Assembly (NCBI GenBank): GCA_963575745.1
Contig: CAUYUJ010019626.1
Coordinates: 26,001-90,000 of the forward strand
Direction: 5' to 3'
Source of the DNA: Prorocentrum cordatum
Lineage: Eukaryota; Sar; Dinophyceae; Prorocentrales; Prorocentraceae
DNA: 64,000 nt
Position numbers and translations under genes: made by a program. Below the pieces are notes generated by a model, which was given only the letters and a program-made list of their open reading frames with translations, was not told where the DNA came from and ran no database searches. Positions 28,726 through 40,854 of this stretch are shown here, one piece after another (the first letter of the stretch is position 1; each line of letters begins with the position of its first letter).

Positions 28726-29984
28726 GTCGCTGCCGCCGCCGCCGTTGTCGTCGTCGTTTCCCTTCAGGGTCGGCGGCACCGGCCGTAAGGCCTTCGCAAC
28801 AAAAAAAAACGAATGAGCATTTCTGTCCACGGCGAGCCTCGGCCACGAATCGGTTTCTCGATCTATACCAGAGGAACGACCCAAAAACCAGAGCCCGAGC
28901 CCAAATCGGTCCATATTTCAGCGTCTTAACTGTTGCCAACGCCTTCGCCTGACCGAGTGCGAGCAGGTCACCAAGGGCTTGGACGCGTTACTTTGGCGTC
29001 CTGCCTGTGGTCTTGAACGCCACTGGGACGCCCCCGGAAAGGGGGGAACGAAGCCCACTTCTGGCCCTAATCGCGCCCAGTTCTCAACAGGAGCGCCCGA
29101 GCGCCTTCCGAAACAACAGTGGTCCTCAATCCAACGTTCGGACCTTCCGTTTCGATACTGCCATCATGCCACCATTCGGTTCTGGCCATGAGTTCCCCGA
29201 CCTACGTCAAAAGAACGGCACGGAAACCAGAGCCTCTCCTGAGGCCAAAATTGTCATTATCTTTATGGAGGCGCCTGAGCTGATACTGATTGACAGCGGC
29301 CACCAGTGCGGCCAGGAGGTGAAACAGAACACTGAGCATGCGCATGCTGATTGGCACGTTTACAAGTCCATGGATGGCTATCTGAATCTGCTCAACGCCC
29401 AAGCTGAGCAATCTAAGAATTCACTCAACGGCTTTTCTGCGGCGGCAACTGGAAACCTCATAGGCAAGCCCACGAATTTCAAACGCCGCGTTGGCCCACG
29501 AACGGAGACATGTAGACACGTATCGAAATGAGCCGGGAAACCCGAGGCTGAGACGAGCTGATGAATGGGCACCTCGTGCACTGCGACAATACAGGCGGCT
29601 GCTGAGATGAGGAACGCTGACTAAGGAACGAAGCACTGTTTGGGCACCCAACGAGCCTGGGTGCACGAGGAGAGCTGGAGGAACAACCACAGAATGACCT
29701 AAGGAACAGGGATCCACTTCCGAACGCAAACCGATGCGTATTTCAGCGCCTTGAATGTAAGACGAAGGTAGGATGAGGAACGCATCGGATGGGGACAAAC
29801 TGGGAATCTCTGAGAATCCGCGAGTCTGGAGGATTTATCAGGCGGCGCGGTCATTCCAGAGAGCTCCGGAACGTTTTGCGAGCGTTCGAGAAAGCTCTGG
29901 AGCGATTTCTCATCATCACAGGGCTGCCTGAGACACTTTATATTCGCAGCAGCAATAACAACACACAACACACAACACATACAC
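28726..29984. other. Unassigned stretch
   Basis: No gene recognised. Frames exist on both strands (plus 29,007-29,531; minus 29,421-29,798) but neither has domain-like content. Degenerate direct repeats of GGTCCATATTTCAGCGTCTT-like sequence occur at about 28,910 and 29,735. Confidence 0.5.
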
Positions 29985-30005
29985 CACCACCACCACCACT
30001 AAGAC

Positions 30006-30049
<44 letters not shown>

Positions 30050-30056
30050 CCAGCAA

Positions 30057-30121
<65 letters not shown>

Positions 30122-30204
30122 CCAACACCAACAACAACAACAACAACAACAACACAACACCAACAGCAATAACAACACCAACAACAACAACCACAACCAC
30201 AACC

Positions 30205-30245
<41 letters not shown>

Positions 30246-30250
30246 CACTT
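29985..30250. repeat. (CAA)n microsatellite, ~260 bp
   Basis: Long (CAA)n with CAACAC and CCACAA interruptions, immediately upstream of element copy C. Confidence 0.95.
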
Positions 30251-31144
30251 TACCCGAACGCTCAGTGTTCTCACCAGTGCCAGGGTTTTCATGCGACGCC
30301 AGCCAATACCCCCACTTTGTGGGGGGGCAGTGCAAGCTCTACCAAATATCCACACGACTCTTCGCCACCACCCACACCCAGCTTCCCGCCCTATGACGTT
30401 CGGACACTTCACTTCGTGGCCTGCGGACGACCGTGGCTACTACACTGGCGTGGAGTACACACCCACAGAAGTTGTTAGGACAGCGCGCGCGGGTAGAAAT
30501 TTTGAAAAGTCGTGCAGGTGTTTTTCGAGGACCTACGGTGCGATTCGTGTGATTTTATGATGCGCGGTGCTAAAATTCTTAAGAACCCAATGGTTTTTGG
30601 AGATTTCGGCGTGCGCGCGCGAAGAAAAAACGAATGTGTCCCGCATGGTATTATTTGACAGGGATGATGGCCCTGGCAGGTGCGCAACCGTTGTCGCAGA
30701 AGTTCGAAAAAGTTGCTCGCAAAAGCCCGTTTGACAGAAATGTTTAAAAAGTGTTGGGTTTCCTACGAATCCGCAAGAGCGCGCGGGATGAAAGTTTGAC
30801 ATTTTTTTGTTGAAAAACCATTGGTTTTTTGATGTTTTTATGTTAAAATCGCTCCGAACACTAAGCTTTTGGAAGGATTTCGTCTTGCGCGCGCGAATGT
30901 CCACTTTACCTTATTTTTTGCAAGGGATTCTTGAAATTTGATTATATTAGAACAAGAAATGTCATTTTATAGTGTTTTTTGCAAGGGAAAGCGGGGGGGA
31001 ACAAAACAACCGGATCTTGATCACATCGAATTACCTGAGGCTTCCTCACGAAAATGATGAAAATGTAGCTGCGGCCTAGGCGGCGCAGGGGGGGCGCGCA
31101 CCAGGGGGCCCAACAATAATTATTCTTTAGAATAAATAATGTTC

Positions 31145-31181
<37 letters not shown>

Positions 31182-31290
31182 TCAACAACAGCAACCACAA
31201 CCACAACCACAACCACAACCACAACCACAACCACAACCCCAACAACAACATCATCAACAACAGCAGCAACAACAACACAAAAAAAGCAAT
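30251..31290 (+). repeat. (CAA)n-flanked element, copy C, fullest copy
   Basis: Begins AATCACTTTACCC and GTTCTCACCAGTGCCAGGGT, contains both the opening block (as in A and B2) and the ~85-bp segment (as in B1), and ends AATAATGTTCAACAACAAC into (CAA)n and (CCACAA)n at 31,143-31,285. No coding capacity seen. Confidence 0.85.
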
Positions 31291-31389
31291 AACCATTTCA
31301 AGACTGTTCGCTGCTATCTGCTCGCGTGCCATTCAACACGTATATCCCCAACCCTCGGTGCCCGCCCTCTCCGTCTTCGATAGCGCCCC

Positions 31390-32665
31390 CTTGAGGGTAT
31401 AAATTCCTTACCTGCCACGTGCATTTATGGCAGCCCCAAAAACAGGGGAAGAGAGGACGCATGGAAGGGGGAGGAAGAAGGATGGTGCACGAGAGAAATT
31501 AGCAGGAAGGGTGCTAGGAGCAGCAAACACGTGGAAGAACCAGGCGTGCAGATCGGGCGGGCAGACCCTAGCGGGCGGGTCGGGAAGGCGGGCCCAGGCG
31601 GCCAGGTCGAGCTGGCGGGTTGCTAAAGCTTGAGTCCTGCACGAATCGCGTGGAAGTCTCGAGCGATAGCGCGATGCCAAAGTAAATAATGAGAAAAGCC
31701 AGCGCGAGAGCGTGATTCTTGAGTGTCAAGGGCGCGGCGTCCGAATACATTGCAAGGACGTCCCGTGAGAGAGCGCGATCCCTGAACAAATTGTCAGGAG
31801 GTCACGCGCGAGAGCGCGATTGAAGTATTCAGCCAGAGCCATTGTTGTTATAATTCGGGGGCCAAAAGACCAAATTGACCCTCAAGACTTTCCCTGATAC
31901 AAAAAATACAATCCCAGGAGGGGCACTTCAACCGGGAAAATTCAACGTGCGCCGGAGGGGGGGGATCAACAATAATTGTTCTCCAGACATTAGAGCTCAA
32001 CGACAATCATATTAATCATGTTCGCTCCTACCTGCCCGAATGCCATTCAAAACGTGTATCCCAAACTCTCGGTACCCGCCCTCTTCGCTGTCGATCGTAA
32101 CCCCCAAGGTATATCTTCCTTACCTGCCACGTGCATTTAGCGCAGCCCCAAAAACAGGGAAGAGAGGACGCATGGAAGGGGGAGGGAGGAAACCATGCAC
32201 GAGAGAAATTAGCAGGAGAGGTGCTAGAAACAGACAACACATGGCAGAACCCGGCGGGAAGATCGGGCGGTCAGACCCGAGCGGGCGGGTCGGGAAGGCG
32301 GGCCCAGGTGGCCAGGTTGAGCAGGCGGGTTGCTGAAGCGTGAGTCCTGTGTGAATCGTGGGGAAAGCCAAAGCGAGAGCATGATTCCTGAGTGTTGAGG
32401 GCGCGGCGTCTGAAAAGATGGTGAGGAATTCCGACGCGAGAGCGCGGCGTCTGAATACATTTGAGGACGTCCCGCGCGAGAGCGCGATTTTGGAAACACT
32501 TCGTGAGGAAATCTCAGGCGAGAACCGTTGTTGTGGTAACCCGGGGGGCAACGACGCAATCTGAGCAGGAACAATCTCCTCGATAAAAAGAAGGGTGGGA
32601 GACACAGGAGGGGCACTTCAATTGAAAAGTACATGGTGTACGAATGGTGGTTCAACAGCAACGTT
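31390..32665 (+). repeat. ~630-bp tandem duplication of the 9.6-kb repeat family
   Basis: Two units, from about 31,400 and 32,035. Both carry TTACCTGCCACGTGCATTTA, GAGAGAAATTAGCAGGA, GGGCGGGTCGGGAAGGCGGG, GCGCGGCGTC-GAATACATT units, a TTGTTGT-GTAA block and a GGGGCACTTCAA end. Units match 9,640-10,060 over their second halves. Confidence 0.75.
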
Positions 32666-32844
32666 CCAACTTGGCTGGATGGCGCAAGCCTCGGCATAAA
32701 TGTTCGTACCAGCGACTCCGACGGTGACGCCATATATCAGATATATCCGCCACCGTGCCTCGAGGCACGAAGTGGGGCGTCCTCGGCCCTCAGAAGCGCT
32801 CGCTCCTCACGACTGAGCGTTGTAAGTGCTCTGATGAAGGGAAA

Positions 32845-33000
32845 CTGGGACACACAAACAAATAGATACAAATAACCAAATTCCCAACGCTTTCCCATAT
32901 TCTCTGGGTGTTTGTCTTCCCCCCCACTTCCCATGCTTTCCAATTTTTTTCTGGGAGTCGACGATGAATTGTGCCTGTGTGTGTTTTTGCCCCTCCTGAT
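32845..33000. repeat. Family F4 repeat
   Basis: CCCATATTCTCTGGGTGTTT, CCCCCCCACTTCCCATGC, TTTTCTGGGAGTCGACGATG and TGTGTGTGTTTTTGCCCCTC. Copies at 38,870, 62,690 and 63,028. Confidence 0.75.
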
Positions 33001-33465
33001 CTGAGCTCGAGGCCTGCATGCCATTGGGTGCCTCCTGGGGCGCCCCGCGTGAGGCCGGGGCCAGCCGCGCGACGCTCCCAGAGGCCAGGCAGGGGGCCTC
33101 CCGAGGGGCCCCCTGCGACGGCACGACAGCGCCCCGAGACGCCCGAGGTGGACTGGAGACGGCTTACCAGCCTCGAACGTGCCCCTATCCCCGAGGTTGG
33201 CACGCCAGAAGGCGATGACAGTCTTAGGGATCCGCCCTCGAAAAATGAGGGAATCCCTAAGATTGGCATCGTGATGAGGAGGTGCCCAGCATAGGGATAG
33301 GGATATGTTCCAGGCTGGTAGACGGCCCAATACAGTTTCCAGACGCCCCGGGGGGGCCACAAGAAGCGCCCCGAGGGGCACGAATCATCGGCATTAGCAT
33401 TCACGCCTTTTCGGGCCTCCGACTCCCCAGAAGCGGCCGGAGAGGCCCCCAGGTGTGCCCCAAGA
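33001..33465. other. Unassigned GC-rich stretch
   Basis: No recognisable gene or repeat family. Similar GAGGCCGGGGCCAGC-type sequence follows the F4 copy at 62,850, so it may be part of a larger element. Confidence 0.4.
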
Positions 33466-33467
33466 CT

Positions 33468-33680
33468 GCCTAAGTAGGGGAACGAACAATTACATAAACA
33501 TCAAAACTCGGAGGTCCTCGCGGATTTCTCAGATCCGCGCTGGACCCCCCTGGCGACGCCTCCGGCGCCGCCCCTGGCGCGCTCCGCGCGCCAGGGAGGG
33601 GGTCCAGCGCCGATCCGAGAAATCCGCGCGGACCTCCGAGTTGTCATCTTTCTGTCATTCTTCGTTCCCCTACTAAGGGG
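33468..33680. repeat. Family F2 inverted-repeat element, long arms
   Basis: Near-perfect ~75-bp inverted arms: CTAAGTAGGGGAACGAAC to TCGGAGGTCCTCGCGGATTT on the left, and CCGCGCGGACCTCCGAG to TTCGTTCCCCTACTAAGG on the right, around CTGGCGCGCTCCGCGCGCCA. Best-preserved F2 copy. Confidence 0.85.
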
Positions 33681-33748
33681 GCCCCATCGACGGCCCAGGA
33701 GGCTCCGAAGGAGGGGGAACCCGAACTGGCCTCGGCCTGGGCTTTGCC

Positions 33749-33907
33749 TTAGGTCGGGCATGTCCCCCTAAAGGCGGATTGTGGGCGAAAAATAAAACAC
33801 AGCCCAAAAATATACAACAAATCAACAAATAAGCGAAACATCGTCCCCGGACAATGTTTTTGACTATTCTTGACAACTCCTCTTGTAGAGGGAAGGCCCG
33901 ACGTAAG
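33749..33907. repeat. Family F1 inverted-repeat element
   Basis: Left TTAGGTCGGGCATGTCCCCC; right AGAGGGAAGGCCCGACGTAAG; core CATCGTCCCCGGACAATG. Confidence 0.8.
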
Positions 33908-35560
33908 CTTTGCCCCTCTCCTCCAAGGCCCTGGCCTCCTCCTCCGCGGCCTTGGCCTGCTCGGCCCGCACCCCCCCTCTCCCGCGGCCCTGGCCGGCCG
34001 CCTCCTGCGCGGCTCTGGCCCCGTGCTCCTTCTGCTTCTGGCCTCCTGCTCGGCGGCGCCCGCCTGCTCTTCCAGGGCCTCCAGCTATCCTCTCTCGTCG
34101 GCCCCGTCCCCGAAGCCGGCAGCAGGCAGAGCGGGCCTCAGGGGCACCCCAGAGGCTTCCACGCGAGGGCCCCCTCCCCCAAAAGAGCAAACCAAGGGGA
34201 CCATGGAGGCAGTGTGTTGTTTGGCATGGGTCTCCACTTGAACCGGCGCTAATCGATGCAAAGTCGACGCAAATCGACGCAACGTCGGCGTTCTCTCATC
34301 GATCGCCAAGCGCTACCGCACGCGCTTGAACACCAAAGACGGAACTCCGAGGACACACAGGCTCTCATGCTTTGCTCCCGAAGAAGGCGAAGATATCCAG
34401 CACCCCTGTTGGCCCCGGTGGTTTGCCACAGGGCTGCACGACATGCTAGACGGCTGAACGCTTCCCCCAGGAAGCCCTAAGAGGGCCTCAAGGGGCCTCG
34501 TCTTCCCCCTCCTGCCCCTCCTCCTCCTCCTCCTCCTCCTCCTCCTCGTCCTCGTCCTCCTTCTCCTCCCTCTCCTGCTCCTTTGTTCCTCCTCGCCCCG
34601 AAGTTCCCCCCGTGGGGTTCCGCAGCTGCTCGGGGAGCACATAGTCCAGTAGCTTGGTTAGACCTCGGCCCAATGGCCGCAGGGGCGTTTCCGTAACGCT
34701 GAGGGCGGCGGCGAGTCGCCGTACAGTCCGTGTCGCTTGGAGAGGACACGCGGGAGGACACGAGACCCTTTCGAGGGCCACACTGCCTGAGGAATGTAGG
34801 AAGGCGTGGGTCGCGACGCTCAGGACACAAGGTTACCCTTGATCTGGCAGGGTCGACCTGCTGATCGGTCCCAGCCGTAGGCGTCTTCGATGTGCCACCC
34901 CGTGTTGGAAGATGGCCCAGATGGCAAGGGGTGGCCTCTAAGACAATTGCAGGACGCCTTCAAAAAGACCAGAATGGCGCCAGGAGAGCCCAAGATGACC
35001 ACAAGACGGCCCGAGATGACTCCAAAGACGGCCCGAGATGACTCCAAGGCGGCCCACGATGCTCTCCAAACGGCCAAGTTGGCGCCTCCTCCAGGACGCC
35101 CCAAGGAGACTCCAAGAAGACCTCCAGGCGGCCAACTTCAGTGATGTTCCTGAGCTTGCCCAAATCGTGTTCGCGGTCTCGCCTAAACGGGCCGCCGACA
35201 GCCGAAGACGACTCCAAAGGCCTCCAAGATAGCCCTACGATGCCCGATGCCCCCCGCAAGATGGCCTTCAAATCCGATGGGCCCCTTAGATGCCCACGAA
35301 GAGGCCTTCAGGACGCCCAGAGGACAGGGAGGCTCCAAGATGGCCCCAAGAGGCCCCCAAAGGCCTCCTCCCTCCTCCTCCTGCTCCTCCTCCTCCTGCT
35401 CCTCCTCCGCTTCCCCCCGCTCCTCCTTCTCCTCCTGTTCCCTCTTCCTTTCCCAGGTGCTCCTCCAAGGGTTTCCACGACGGCTGGTGGACCACATGGT
35501 CTTATAGCCTTGCAAGCAATCGGAGCAACGCTTGGCCAGATAGACGTTTGCTAGAGGCAG
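33908..35560. other. Low-complexity and cryptic-repeat stretch
   Basis: CCT-rich 33,908-34,090; (TCC)n at about 34,510-34,570 and 35,365-35,450; CCAAGAGGC cryptic repeat between. ATCGAAGACGCCTACGG at about 34,878-34,894 (reverse strand) also occurs at 35,580-35,596. No gene called. Confidence 0.5.
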
Positions 35561-35660
35561 GTGCAGCGGTGATTCGCCGTAGGCGTCTTCGATAGGATAG
35601 ATTGCAATCCTGACACCTGTGCCGAAGCCCATTGCTCGTGACTGGCAAAAGACGCCGATC
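35500..35660 (-). other. Coding-like segment, unidentified
   Basis: Minus-strand frame reading VRIAIYPIEDAYGESPLHLP, LANVYLAKRCSDCLQGYKTM. Composition is protein-like and neighbouring DNA is not. Possibly an exon; no family recognised. Confidence 0.25.
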
Positions 35661-35708
35661 TTAGCCTTCAGAAGCTTCCGTGTGAAAGTCAAGTCGGGTT
35701 AACTAGTA

Positions 35709-36640
35709 TTGATGGGGGTAAGGATACACCACCCTGTTGAGCCAATCGCTGAGCACGCACTAGCGGCGACTGATCGGAACATGCAGAACAGACGCCAACG
35801 CCTAAAAACGCCAGGGGGGAGATGGCAGCGTCCACTGATTATTGCAAGGTCTGTATTGTCACTGCTGTGGTGTTTCCAGAATGATTGCGCAATATACCCT
35901 ATGGCCTCACGCTCCCGCTGCTTCGGGGAAAAAAACGCAAACCCGAGTATCAACGTTCGAAAAACAGCGGTTGCCAGAACATGTAATGGCACCATGATAT
36001 GCAAAGTATTCACGTCGGTTGACTGGGGGAGCAAACGCCGCCGTGTTACGTGCACCATGCCTCACTACAAACTCAGCACGCGCGACTGCTGCAAGCGTCC
36101 TCACGCTGATGCGACACACACACACATATTTGGATGTAACCCTGACGTGGAAAGACTTGACACATTACGGCCGCCTCGTCGGATGTACCATCATCGTAAC
36201 ATTGATGTTTGCACGCTGGGGGCTCACGCAAGGCACTATGCAATAGTCAAAGGAAATGGATCCACAATCGCTGCCGCGACTCTTCGACCTGAGGTGGACA
36301 TCGTATGGCCCAACACCCGGACTGACCTGTGGCCCGAAAGTAAAAGCGCCGCGGACGTGCAGTGTGTGTTCGAAAACTGGGTGCAACAGATCGACGTGTC
36401 GTTGAGCCTCTGCCCGATCGATCGCCGCAGCGGCGGTCGAAACGAAACCGCAGAACGCACCAGGCCCCCGCCCAGCACTTTCCAGGACGGGCCGCGCTGC
36501 AGGCGAGGAAGGCACCAGCTGTGCGAAAGCACCGCTCGGACCTGGCCACGCCGCCCTCCTCCCGAACACGGGATCAGCGCATGCGCGCGGCCGCACTGGG
36601 TGGCACTAGCTGTGGTGGGATGCGGTTGTCAATGTGGACG
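35709..36640 (+). other. Long open frame of doubtful status
   Basis: About 310 codons stay open (MMGVRIHHPVEPIAEHALAA start) in non-repetitive sequence, then run on into an F5 element. No domain, transmembrane or motif content is recognisable, so I do not call it a gene. Confidence 0.2.
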
Positions 36641-36845
36641 GCCGAAAAGAAAGGGCGCGGGAAGAATAGGCACGATGCCCGACAACAACTGTTGTCCAAA
36701 ATCGAAAGCGGCCGCTGTTGGACAGGCTGTTCCCTGTTTCATCTGGACTTTGGTCGAGGCGACGCCGACAGCGAACCCTGTCCAGAATGGACACGACACG
36801 CTGTTGGACCTTGTACCATCGCTTCCGTACCTAATTCGGTTTCCC
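36641..36845. repeat. Family F5 inverted-repeat element
   Basis: GCACGATGCCCGACAACAAC, AAAGCGGCCGCTGTTGGACA, GCGACGCCGACAGCGAACCC and CTTCCGTACCTAATTCGG. Confidence 0.75.
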
Positions 36846-37689
36846 GAGCTAGAGATGCGGGCCGTGGCCACACGGGTGACGGTGGCGCCGACTCCGTCCG
36901 CCCAGGCGCCATTTCCTCGTCTTCCCACCTCAGCTTTCGGCGGGGCGCCAATGGGGGGGGGGCGAAAGGGGCGGTCTTCCAATTCCACAAAGCCCCTAGG
37001 CCGCGGGTGCCTTCAGGCTTTCCAATCGGGGGATTGGGCAGTATGCGCAGAGACGTTTGTGCTCGACGCGACCCCCGAAGGACTCCTGCCCGTTCCACCT
37101 CCTCCTTCTTCACGCTCTCCTCCGCCTCGTCTGCTTCGTCTTGCGTAGGCAGCATGAGCCATCCTGCTTCGAAGGCATCATCTGCAGCTCCAGCTCGAGC
37201 TTCGGCTTGATGGCCGCCCCGCATCCTCGTTGCACTGCGTGCTCGCGCGCCTCCCTCCTTCGGGCAGCTCGCCTGGCTGTCGTCGCTGGACGGGCCGGTG
37301 GGGATGCGCGAAGCGCACGGCATTCAACGGCAACCATGGGGCTACTTGGACGAGATCGGAGGCTCGGCCTGACCACCCCAGCCACCAGTGTCGTGGGCGC
37401 CGCACGCGCAGACCGTCGGGCAGGAAGGGGGACGCGCCCGACTCCCAGATTCGCATCTCATTGCAGACCTCCTTCGGCACAGTGCACTCGAATCGCCAGC
37501 CCTGCTGCTCATCCAGAATCATGTTCGGTCGGTCTCGGTGCTCCTGGGTGCACGGCCAACGGCAGAAATCCACTCCCACCAGACTGCTGCTGCTTCGCAC
37601 CACGCCAATGATACGAACCGCCATCAGCCCAAACACCAGGAGGCGACTGTGGCCAGTCACTGAACGTCGGGGATGGGCGACTTCCTCCG

Positions 37690-37800
37690 CAGTGCTTGCA
37701 CCACGTCCGCCAAGACTCGTTACGGTGACAACCGCATGATGCACATCTCCAGCACTCGCTCTGCGCCATCTGCGGCACCATGTGTCCAGCATGCTTCTTG
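37690..37800 (-). other. RanBP2-like zinc-finger fragment
   Basis: Minus frame reads ECWRCASCGCHRNESWRTWC followed by KHCGG, that is C-x2-C-x(n)-N-x2-W-x3-C-x2-C. The spacing matches zinc fingers at the N-terminus of dinoflagellate LINE ORF1 proteins (compare 46,941-47,186). The surrounding frame (37,509-38,372) is otherwise not convincing; possibly a retroelement relic. Confidence 0.4.
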
Positions 37801-38259
37801 CCCATGAGACTACGACGACACTGTTGCTCCGACGTGAGCTCACGCACAGGAGACCTCGTCTGGCCAGGCAAACGAGGGGCACTGTGGGGGCTAATGGTAG
37901 TCGTAGAATAGGCCTTCTTAGTATTACTGTCAGCATGCGTCGTGCTATTATGTGTTATTTCTTCCTCCTCCTCCCCCTCCTTCTCCCTCCCACCGCGCCT
38001 TTCTCCCCAAGCGAGGCACCCTGCCTGCGCCGCCTGCGGCCCGCGCCGCTCCGCCGCAAGGACGCGCGCGCGCGGCCGGACGAACGCTCGGGCCCCGCGC
38101 GGCCCCCGCGCCGCTGCGCCCGCGCACCAAGCCCCCCGAGCCTCCACGGAGGCCTTGCAACCCTCGCCACAAAAGATCTCCCAATTCACCGTTGTTGCCC
38201 GCTCTGGTTCACTATGTGCGTCTCTACTTCCCTTCTTTCCTGGGCATCGTTTCTGGATG

Positions 38260-38282
38260 GGCTGGTGGGGATACTCGAAGCG
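38260..38282. repeat. Dispersed 23-bp motif F10
   Basis: GGCTGGTGGGGATACTCGAA then GCG. Also at 37,293 (GGCCGGTGGGGATGCGCGAA), 54,435 and 54,587. Confidence 0.6.
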
Positions 38283-38480
38283 TCTAGAATTTGGCGGCGC
38301 GCACAACGGGGTATGGGGGAGGGGGGAAGGCTTCTTGGAAGAAGGCTGCTTCTCAGAGGGCGCTGGCCCCACATCTTATAGACGAGGCCCCCAACTTCTG
38401 GGAAGCAGGGTGCTTCTGAGAAGCCTTCCCCCCCCCACACACACCTCTTCTTCGCGTGGCTGACAAATCGGGTCCGTGAA

Positions 38481-38655
38481 GATGGGGTCGGAGGATATCG
38501 CCGCATTGTCGATGCCTCAGCGATGCATCGGCGATGCATCGATTCAGTGGCGACGTCCGCGTAGAGAAGATAGGGTTTACACATCAAACCGCATCAACGA
38601 TGCATCGGCGATGCGGCGCGATCCTCTGACCCCATCAGCCCCGACCCCATCTGGG
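38481..38655. repeat. Family F3, GATGCATCGGC-rich inverted-repeat element
   Basis: Left GATGGGGTCGGAGGATATCG; right CGGCGCGATCCTCTGACCCC. Interior is GCGATGCATCGGCGATGC palindromes. Confidence 0.8.
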
Positions 38656-38727
38656 AGGCCTGGCCTCCACTGGCAGACCTGGAAGAAGATCACGACAAGA
38701 ACTCCAGAGACCTGCACTTACCGAACA

Positions 38728-38868
38728 CCGCGCGGACTTCTGGGATCGGCGCTGGCGCCCCCTGGCGGCGCGCCCCTGGCGCCGCCCCAGGCGCGCTCCG
38801 CGCGCGCCACGGAGGAGGGTCCAGACGACGATCCCAGAGAGCAGCTCGGACCTCCGAAAGGTCCTATG
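38728..38868. repeat. Family F2 inverted-repeat element
   Basis: Left arm GCGCGGACTTCTGGGATCGG; right arm GATCCCAGAGAGCAGCTCGG, around CAGGCGCGCTCCGCGCGC. Confidence 0.75.
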
Positions 38869-38869
38869 T

Positions 38870-39035
38870 GAAGGGGCCCCAGGACACACAAGTCAAGACA
38901 CACAAATAAAATAAGTCTCCATATTTTCCTATATTTTCTAGGTTTCTGTCTCCCCCCCCACTCCCCATATGTTTCTATATTTTCTGGGGAGTCGACGACT
39001 AATTGTGTCTGTGTGTTTCTTTCCCTCCTGAATAT
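38870..39035. repeat. Family F4 repeat
   Basis: GGGGCCCCAGGACACACAAG, CCCCCCCACTCCCCATATG, TCTGGGGAGTCGACGACTAA and TGTGTCTGTGTGTTTCTTTC. It abuts the F2 copy. 39,035-39,864 shows no gene, only two copies of GAAGTAGGAAGGCG at 39,424 and 39,506. Confidence 0.8.
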
Positions 39036-39863
39036 GTTTGTTTTCTCGTCTTCGAGGACCCGTCCGAACAAGCACCACCGCGGGCGTGCCCGTGAAGCGG
39101 GGGCCTGCACACGTCCACCGCCCGGCAGAACCGGTGCCCCGGGACCCCAGGGGGGGTGGCGACGGACACGGAGATGCTCGAGCCTCCGTCGCCAACATCG
39201 GGGAGACGTAAGACTCGGGTCAGGGGGGCTCGGGTTGGCTCGACGAGGCCATCATGGAAAAAAAAGACCCACTCCGAAATTTGACGCCAAAACTCGCGCG
39301 GTCAACATCCCACGAAAACTGGACCGTCAAAATCCAGGACGCGCTTCATGAAAAAGCGTCGGCAAACCCGAGTTCCGGCTTACTTGAGCCTTACCCATCG
39401 ATCAGAAGAAGTAGGTGGAAACATGAAGTAGGAAGGCGTTGGAAATAGATTGGGTTTCCGCACGCCTCCTGAAGAGGAGGGAAGAGGGAAAACCACTCGA
39501 CTCTTGAAGTAGGAAGGCGCTGAAAGTAGATTGGAATCTGGAAATCCAAAGATACCTACTTTCAACGACCGATGGGTACTCAGCCTTACGTTTCCCCGAT
39601 AATGCGCAAGAGTGACCCTGGCCAGGAGAGACCGTTGGCGCGCGGCCTTCGGGGGCCGGTGCGGGCCAGATCCCAAGGCGCAGGCCAACGCTGAGGCCAC
39701 ATGGGGGCCCCAATCAAAGGTCACTCTGGCGTAAGGTCACTCTCATGCGTGGCCGACTCCAGGGCGGGGGGGTGAACATATCCACGTCCTCCCTCTCAAA
39801 AGGCCCAGGAAATCGGCCTCCTGGGCGGCAGACACGTGCAGGATCCCAGCCGCGGTGCAATTT

Positions 39864-40075
39864 TGGACGACCGAAACGGATGCGAAAAATGTGGGTGCGA
39901 TGCCAAACAACAAATGTTGTCCGAAACCGGCAGTGGCCACTGTTGGGCAGCTGGCCGTCTGTTTTTAAATCGACAATCTCCGCGGAGACACCGACAACGA
40001 TGTCTGCTCAAACTGAATAGGAACTGCCGTCGGCCTCCGTACCCTCTCTTTCTGTGCCCATTTCCATCTTAACTG
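39864..40075. repeat. Family F5 inverted-repeat element
   Basis: Left GGACGACCGAAACGGATGCG; interior CAACAAATGTTGTCCGAAAC; right CTCTTTCTGTGCCCATTTCC. Confidence 0.75.
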
Positions 40076-40242
40076 CCCCAATGCGCAGCACACAACCCGT
40101 AACGTCTTGACAGGGATCTCAACACGTAAATCGAAGACGTAGGTCTGCCGCGATACGCTCGCCGACACGTGGACCAACACGTGCCTAGCCACCACGCAAC
40201 GTGATCAACCCCGACATTGTGAAAAAAAGGTGAATGATACTA

Positions 40243-40457
40243 GAGGCCTCCTAGATGGGGTCGGAGGATCGCGCCGCATCGCCGATACATCGGCGATGCA
40301 TCGCCGATGCATCGGCGATGCGCAGGCGGCGTCGCAGATGCATCGGCGCCGTCGGCGTGGAGAAACGTTGACTCCACATGGACCCACACTTTCTATGCAT
40401 CGGCGACGCGGCGAGATCCCTCGACCCATCTGTTCGGACCCCACCTGGGAGGCCGAG
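40243..40457. repeat. Family F3 inverted-repeat element
   Basis: Left AGGCCTCCTAGATGGGGTCG; right CGGACCCCACCTGGGAGGCC; interior GCATCGCCGATACATCGGCG repeats. Terminal inverted repeat about 20 bp, longer with the interior. Confidence 0.8.
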
Positions 40458-40854
40458 AAGGTTGCGTTTCAACACGCCGGGTGTTGCTAGAAGTACCCCT
40501 GGACCAAGGTACCCCCAGGATTCTCGGGGTGGCCCAGGCGGCCTCCAGGGCACCCCTCACGAGGCACCCCATGGGGCTCCAAAGTGTAGGGAGAAGCAGG
40601 GGGGCACCTTGTGCCAAGGGCACTTCTAGCAACACCCGAACACAAGCTTGCCGGGGCAGCTAGGACTTCGATCGTACCGGGCAGCGCCACAGGGTGCTGC
40701 GGCTGGGGAGGAGGCCATGGCGGACGCGGGCGGGCCCACGCCGCCCGTTGGGGCCCCCCGGCGCGCCCCGAGAGGGGTGGGGTGGGAAGCCCGCCTCAGG
40801 CCTCGCTCCCATCCGCCAGGCCTGCGTTGTTTGTTTTTTCGGGGGGGAGGGGGG

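Noticed and set aside
28979-29798. Possible genes on either strand
   Set aside because: Frames of 125-174 codons overlap on opposite strands with no recognisable motif; open frames of this length are common in GC-rich DNA.
35709-37148. 479-codon plus-strand ORF as a gene
   Set aside because: Its second half translates an F5 element and low-complexity DNA; the first 310 codons have no identifiable feature.
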